A model generated the notes under the pieces. It saw only the letters and a program-made list of their open reading frames with translations, made no database searches and was not told where the DNA came from. From positions 1 through 34,453 of the forward strand of contig DASQSZ010000146.1 in NCBI GenBank assembly GCA_035642125.1: a DNA stretch of 34,453 nucleotides. The letters run 5' to 3'. This document shows, piece by piece, positions 31,751-34,453 of the stretch. Positions within the stretch are counted from its first letter, which is position 1. Every line of letters starts with the position of its first letter. The position numbers were made by a program, and so were the translations under genes. This stretch comes from CALAED01 sp937891035 (GTDB lineage: Bacteria; Actinomycetota; Actinomycetes; Streptosporangiales; Streptosporangiaceae).

Positions 31751-31969
31751 CGTCTCTCCTCAGCGTGGCGGGCATCCGGCCGCCCCTGTGCTGTTTCGTT
31801 GTGCCTGGTTCCGCTACGTCTGTCTCGGGTCTTGCGGTCCTGCACGAGGTACGTGTCAGGCTGTTGGAGGAGATTGTCCTCCATTCGGTTCCTTCTCAGC
31901 CGCCGTGCCCAGGGCCATCTCGGCCTAGATGCGTCACCCGCCGTACGATCTCCATAGACCCTTGCCCCC

Positions 31970-32255
31970 GTGACCGAGTCCACCAAGTGCGCTGAGCTGC
32001 CGACGCAATACCCACCCGCGGATGTCGAAAGCAGACTCTACGTGCGCTGGATCTCATCCGGCCTCTTCACGGCGGACCCAACCCGCAACCCTGCCCGCCC
32101 CCTCATTCTCGATGGTGATCTCCCCGTCAAATGTGACCGGATCGTTGCATATGGGACATGCGCTGGATCATTCTATCCAGGACACACTCGTCCGGCGGGG
32201 CAGAATGCGAGGGGCGGAGACGCTTTGGCCGCCGGCATGGACCACGCCGGCGGCC
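31970..32255 (+). pseudogene. valS: Decayed 5' fragment of valS (valyl-tRNA synthetase)
   Basis: From GTG 31970 the frame reads AELPTQYPPADVESRLYVRW and LFTADP, the known N-terminus of actinobacterial valyl-tRNA synthetase. Near 32095-32102 it shifts by one to VISPSNVTGSLHMGHALDHS, which contains the class I HIGH motif (HMGH), and on to QDTLVRRGRMRGAETLW. Near 32225-32234 it returns to the first frame for GMDHAG, after which homology stops. About 95 of roughly 870 codons remain, with two frameshifts and no downstream half, so no enzyme can be made. Its place between clpX and folC is where actinobacteria usually keep valS. As ValRS is essential, a working copy must lie elsewhere. Bases 32256-32450 after it hold nothing recognisable. 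Confidence 0.88.
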
Positions 32256-32450
32256 GGCACCGCCGCCCCGGCGAGCGCCGCCGGCCGCCTACGCCCACCG
32301 TCTCGGTCTTGACGGGCGGCCAGTGGCGGCGAAGGCAGGGGACGAGGTCGCTCATCATTGCTTGCTTTGCCCCATCTCGGCGGCACCCACGCGAGCATGG
32401 TCAGGCCTCTGGCACGTTGTGCGATCCCGCTCGGTTTCGCGGTGCCGGAT

Positions 32451-33701
32451 TCAGTCGGCGGCCCGAGGCGCGTAGAGCCGATCTGTGTCGACATTCAAAA
32501 GCTCGAGTAGCGACGCGATGAAGCTGAAGGTGCCGATCGCCACCACCCGCCCCAGCTCGGCGAGCCGGCCGACGGTGAGCTCATCCTCTTTGATGAGAGT
32601 CCAATGGGACGGTGTCTCTCGGGTGAAGCTGAGGTGTGACCGATTCAGCTGAACGAAGGTGACGTGCATCCCGGCCAGCTCGGCGATCACTCCGTCGAGG
32701 TCCTTGTCATCCGAGAGCGACAGCAGGACATGATCGATTCCGCCCTGCTCGCTGACAGCCGCCGCCAGAGCGGCCGCGGCGCCCGCCCGGGTCACGGCCT
32801 GATCGAGAAGGAGCCGTGATTTGGTGCCGGGGACCTGATGCCACGACAGCCGGCCCGGCAATCGCACCGAAGAGAGGGTCCGATGCAGGTCGTCGGTCGC
32901 GGGCCGGCCGAGTTCCCGGCCGTCGAGGAGACGCTGAGCCGTCAGGCAGCCGAGCTCCGCGTTGACGACCCCCAGCCCGGCGGGCAGCAACGCGACGGGA
33001 ACTTCGCTGGCGTGCGGGGTCACCAAGCTGATTTCTAGCTGCCCGTTGGAAAGGCCGGCGACCGTCGTCCGCAGTACGCGTTCCACCGAGTCGCGCTGTG
33101 GGGCGGAGAGCACCGCCTGAGTGCCCGGCCCGATAACAGAGGCTTTGTCCCGCGCGATTTCCAGGACGGACGCGCCCAGCTCGCCGATGTGCTCCTCGAA
33201 GATCGGTGTCACCGCGACGACGGTCGGCGGGAACAAGCACGCCTCGTCGGACCGACCGCCACGACCCGCTTCGAGAACGATCACATCCGGCTTCGTGGAC
33301 AGGGCGTGGAGCACGCCCGCGATGATGAACAGGCCGGAGGGTGCCAGGTATCCCATCCCGGCGACTCGATTCGGCAGTTGTTCGACGGCTGTGGCGACGC
33401 GGTCGGCGAGCGTCTTCAGTTCGGTGCTCGAGATGGCCCGCCCGTCCACGCGAATCCGCTCACGGGTTGATCGATAACTCGGGCTGGTGATCGTTACAAC
33501 GCGACAACCCGCCGCAGACAAGTATGCGGAGGCGTACGCGGCCGCGGTGCCTTTGCCTTTGGACCCAACGATGGTCAGCACCGGCAGGCCGATGGTTTGG
33601 ATCCCGAGCTGCGCGCTCAGCAGCCGCGCACGAACCAGGCTGCGCCGGTCGCCGGGGTGCCGGGCATCCCACTCCTGGAAGAACGGATCGTCGTCGCTCA
33701 T
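32451..33701 (-). CDS. Diverged FolC-like Mur ligase family protein
   Basis: A 416-residue ATP-dependent ligase of the Mur/FolC family, which joins an amino acid (glutamate in FolC) to an acyl-phosphate-activated substrate. The P-loop is GSKGKGT at 46-52 (GTNGKTS in true FolC), followed by ITSPSYRSTRERIRVDGRAIS at 71-91, where FolC has TSPHL. VIVLEAGRGGRSDEA near 140-155 is the second nucleotide-site motif. The C-terminal glutamate-binding domain is shorter and poorly conserved. It is too diverged to call dihydrofolate synthase, and a true folC starts 333 bp away on the other strand. Its ATG overlaps the stop of an upstream small membrane protein gene (ATGA). A role in a specialised pteridine, peptide or natural-product ligation is inference. 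Confidence 0.85.
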   Translation of the reverse strand: MSDDDPFFQEWDARHPGDRRSLVRARLLSAQLGIQTIGLPVLTIVGSKGKGTAAAYASAYLSAAGCRVVTITSPSYRSTRERIRVDGRAISSTELKTLADRVATAVEQLPNRVAGMGYLAPSGLFIIAGVLHALSTKPDVIVLEAGRGGRSDEACLFPPTVVAVTPIFEEHIGELGASVLEIARDKASVIGPGTQAVLSAPQRDSVERVLRTTVAGLSNGQLEISLVTPHASEVPVALLPAGLGVVNAELGCLTAQRLLDGRELGRPATDDLHRTLSSVRLPGRLSWHQVPGTKSRLLLDQAVTRAGAAAALAAAVSEQGGIDHVLLSLSDDKDLDGVIAELAGMHVTFVQLNRSHLSFTRETPSHWTLIKEDELTVGRLAELGRVVAIGTFSFIASLLELLNVDTDRLYAPRAAD

Positions 33702-33910
33702 GGAACCGCGCCGCGCGGTCTTCGACGTCTGCGCGGCGGAGCCGGCGGAATCCCGATGCCGCCGACCAGCGTGCCGGTCCGCCGCCGCACCTTGAGCCTG
33801 ATGCCTACGGCGAGCCCGATGATGACTCCGGTCGCCGGAATGATCAGCTCGGTCAACCTCCCAACGATGCGGGGCGCCTCCAGGAAGCTCTCAGCGACGG
33901 ATCCCCTCAT
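33698..33910 (-). CDS. Small membrane protein coupled to the FolC-like gene
   Basis: A 70-residue protein with one membrane segment (about 19-40, LTELIIPATGVIIGLAVGIRL) and an Arg/Pro-rich basic C-terminus (PPAPPRRRRRPRGAVP), probably cytosolic. Its TGA overlaps the ATG of the FolC-like ligase gene (ATGA), so the two are translationally coupled and likely act together. ATG 33910 has no ribosome site, so the message could be leaderless, or a start further in could be used. I do not recognise the family. It may bring the ligase to the membrane. Confidence 0.55.
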   Translation of the reverse strand: MRGSVAESFLEAPRIVGRLTELIIPATGVIIGLAVGIRLKVRRRTGTLVGGIGIPPAPPRRRRRPRGAVP

Positions 33911-34019
33911 CTGTTGTCACGACTGCGTAATCGTAATCGGTCGCCCATAGGGCGTACAGCGCACGTGATCGCCCTGTTAGTGGGCAGAAGCAAGTTTTCG
34001 GACAGGTTGGCGAGGTGAG

Positions 34020-34033
34020 TAGGCTCTACCTGC
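34020..34033 (+). promoter_or_regulatory. Candidate leaderless -10 box for folC
   Basis: TAGGCT (34020-34025) ends 8 bases before the GTG start of folC and no Shine-Dalgarno sequence is present. TTCGGA at 33998-34003 lies 16 bases before it and could serve as a weak -35. With valS lost, folC seems to need its own promoter, and this is the best candidate. Confidence 0.4.
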
Positions 34034-34453
34034 GTGAGCGGATCCCAGGCGCTTGATTATCCGGCCGTCGAGGCGGCGCTCCGCCGCGAGCGGCGTGTCG
34101 AGTGGCAGCTCGATCCGACGATCGTCCGCATCGCGGACCTCGTTGACCTTCTCGGCTCCCCGCAGCACTCCTATCCCGTGATCCATGTGGCGGGCACCAA
34201 CGGCAAGACGAGCACCGCGCGGATGATCGAGGTGCTGCTGCGCGAGCGCGGACTGCGTACCGGGCTCATCACCAGTCCGGAGCTACGAACGATGCGGGAG
34301 CGGATCGCGCTTGATGGGGAGCCGATCAGTGAGCAGCGGTTTGTGGCGACCTATGAGGACATTCTTCCGTACGTGCAGCTGATCGACGAGAAGCACGGCG
34401 TCAAGCTGTCGTTCTTCGAGGTGCTCACCGCCATGGGGTTCGCGGCGTTCGCC
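34034..34453 (+). CDS. folC: FolC, dihydrofolate/folylpolyglutamate synthase (5' part)
   Basis: The first 140 residues of FolC, cut by the window end. FolC adds glutamate to dihydropteroate and to folates, in the cytoplasm. The P-loop is HVAGTNGKTSTARMIEVLL (GTNGKTS at 54-60), followed by TGLITSPELRTMRERIALDGEPIS at 76-99, then LSFFEVLTAMGFAAFA, the standard order. The usual His of TSPHL is Glu here, a small oddity. GTG 34034 is chosen since the frame starts there with a normal-length lead (AVEAALRRER) and a TAGGCT box just upstream. Position after the valS remnant agrees with actinobacterial gene order. Confidence 0.93.
   Translation, partial: MSGSQALDYPAVEAALRRERRVEWQLDPTIVRIADLVDLLGSPQHSYPVIHVAGTNGKTSTARMIEVLLRERGLRTGLITSPELRTMRERIALDGEPISEQRFVATYEDILPYVQLIDEKHGVKLSFFEVLTAMGFAAFA

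Noticed and set aside
31970..32521. 183-codon plus-strand frame taken as a complete gene
   Set aside because: Only its first part and a GMDHAG piece match ValRS; the middle is out of frame and the end is noise, so it is scored as a pseudogene.

Overview
The window is high-GC DNA with strong G/C bias at third codon positions, GTG starts and many long antisense shadow reading frames. The gene order trigger factor - clpP1 - clpP2 - clpX - (valS) - folC points to a filamentous-type actinobacterium. Mycofactocin-type SDR features, a CsoR-type operator, leaderless-looking starts and an AfsR-like regulator fit this. A family such as Streptosporangiaceae or Thermomonosporaceae is a guess; the sequence does not settle it.

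Left part (1-13.3 kb) is accessory metabolism and regulation. It holds an isochorismatase-type hydrolase and a very large AfsR-like SARP/BTAD - NB-ARC - WD40 protein preceded by 11-bp phased direct repeats. An SDR oxidoreductase overlaps that gene tail to tail. Then come a secreted cupin, a SAM methyltransferase, and a copper-type P1B ATPase with fused cupredoxin and YHS domains behind a CsoR-like operator. The part ends with an aldo/keto reductase and a CX4C flavoprotein disulfide oxidoreductase, the latter coupled by ATGA overlap to a candidate 35-residue peptide gene.

Middle part (13.3-23.4 kb) is a mosaic: a 50-residue secreted peptide ending in His-Cys-Cys, a strong terminator, a VapBC-like toxin-antitoxin pair, tRNA-Gly(UCC), and a sulfur-binding-domain HNH endonuclease (type IV restriction). 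It continues with a membrane-anchored PstS-like protein, tRNA-Pro(UGG), a PPOX-class flavoprotein, an AhpD-like protein, three unrecognised genes and a DUF1508 (YegP) protein.

Right part (23.7-34.4 kb) is the conserved proteostasis block tig, clpP1, clpP2, clpX, all on the + strand, ended by a terminator. On the opposite strand lie a Ser/Thr kinase with a sensor ectodomain, broken by a one-base frameshift, and a membrane protein that joins a Gly/Tyr/Gln-rich tail to a near-copy of the same ectodomain. The place where valS is expected holds only a decayed 5' fragment (about 95 codons, two frameshifts). It is followed by a diverged FolC-like Mur ligase coupled to a small membrane protein (- strand), and by the start of the ordinary folC gene, which runs off the window.

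The most interesting items are the valS remnant with a second FolC-like ligase, the duplicated ectodomain shared by the kinase and the low-complexity membrane protein, the two tiny peptide genes, the phased repeats before the AfsR-like gene, and the tRNA-linked toxin-antitoxin/type IV restriction segment.
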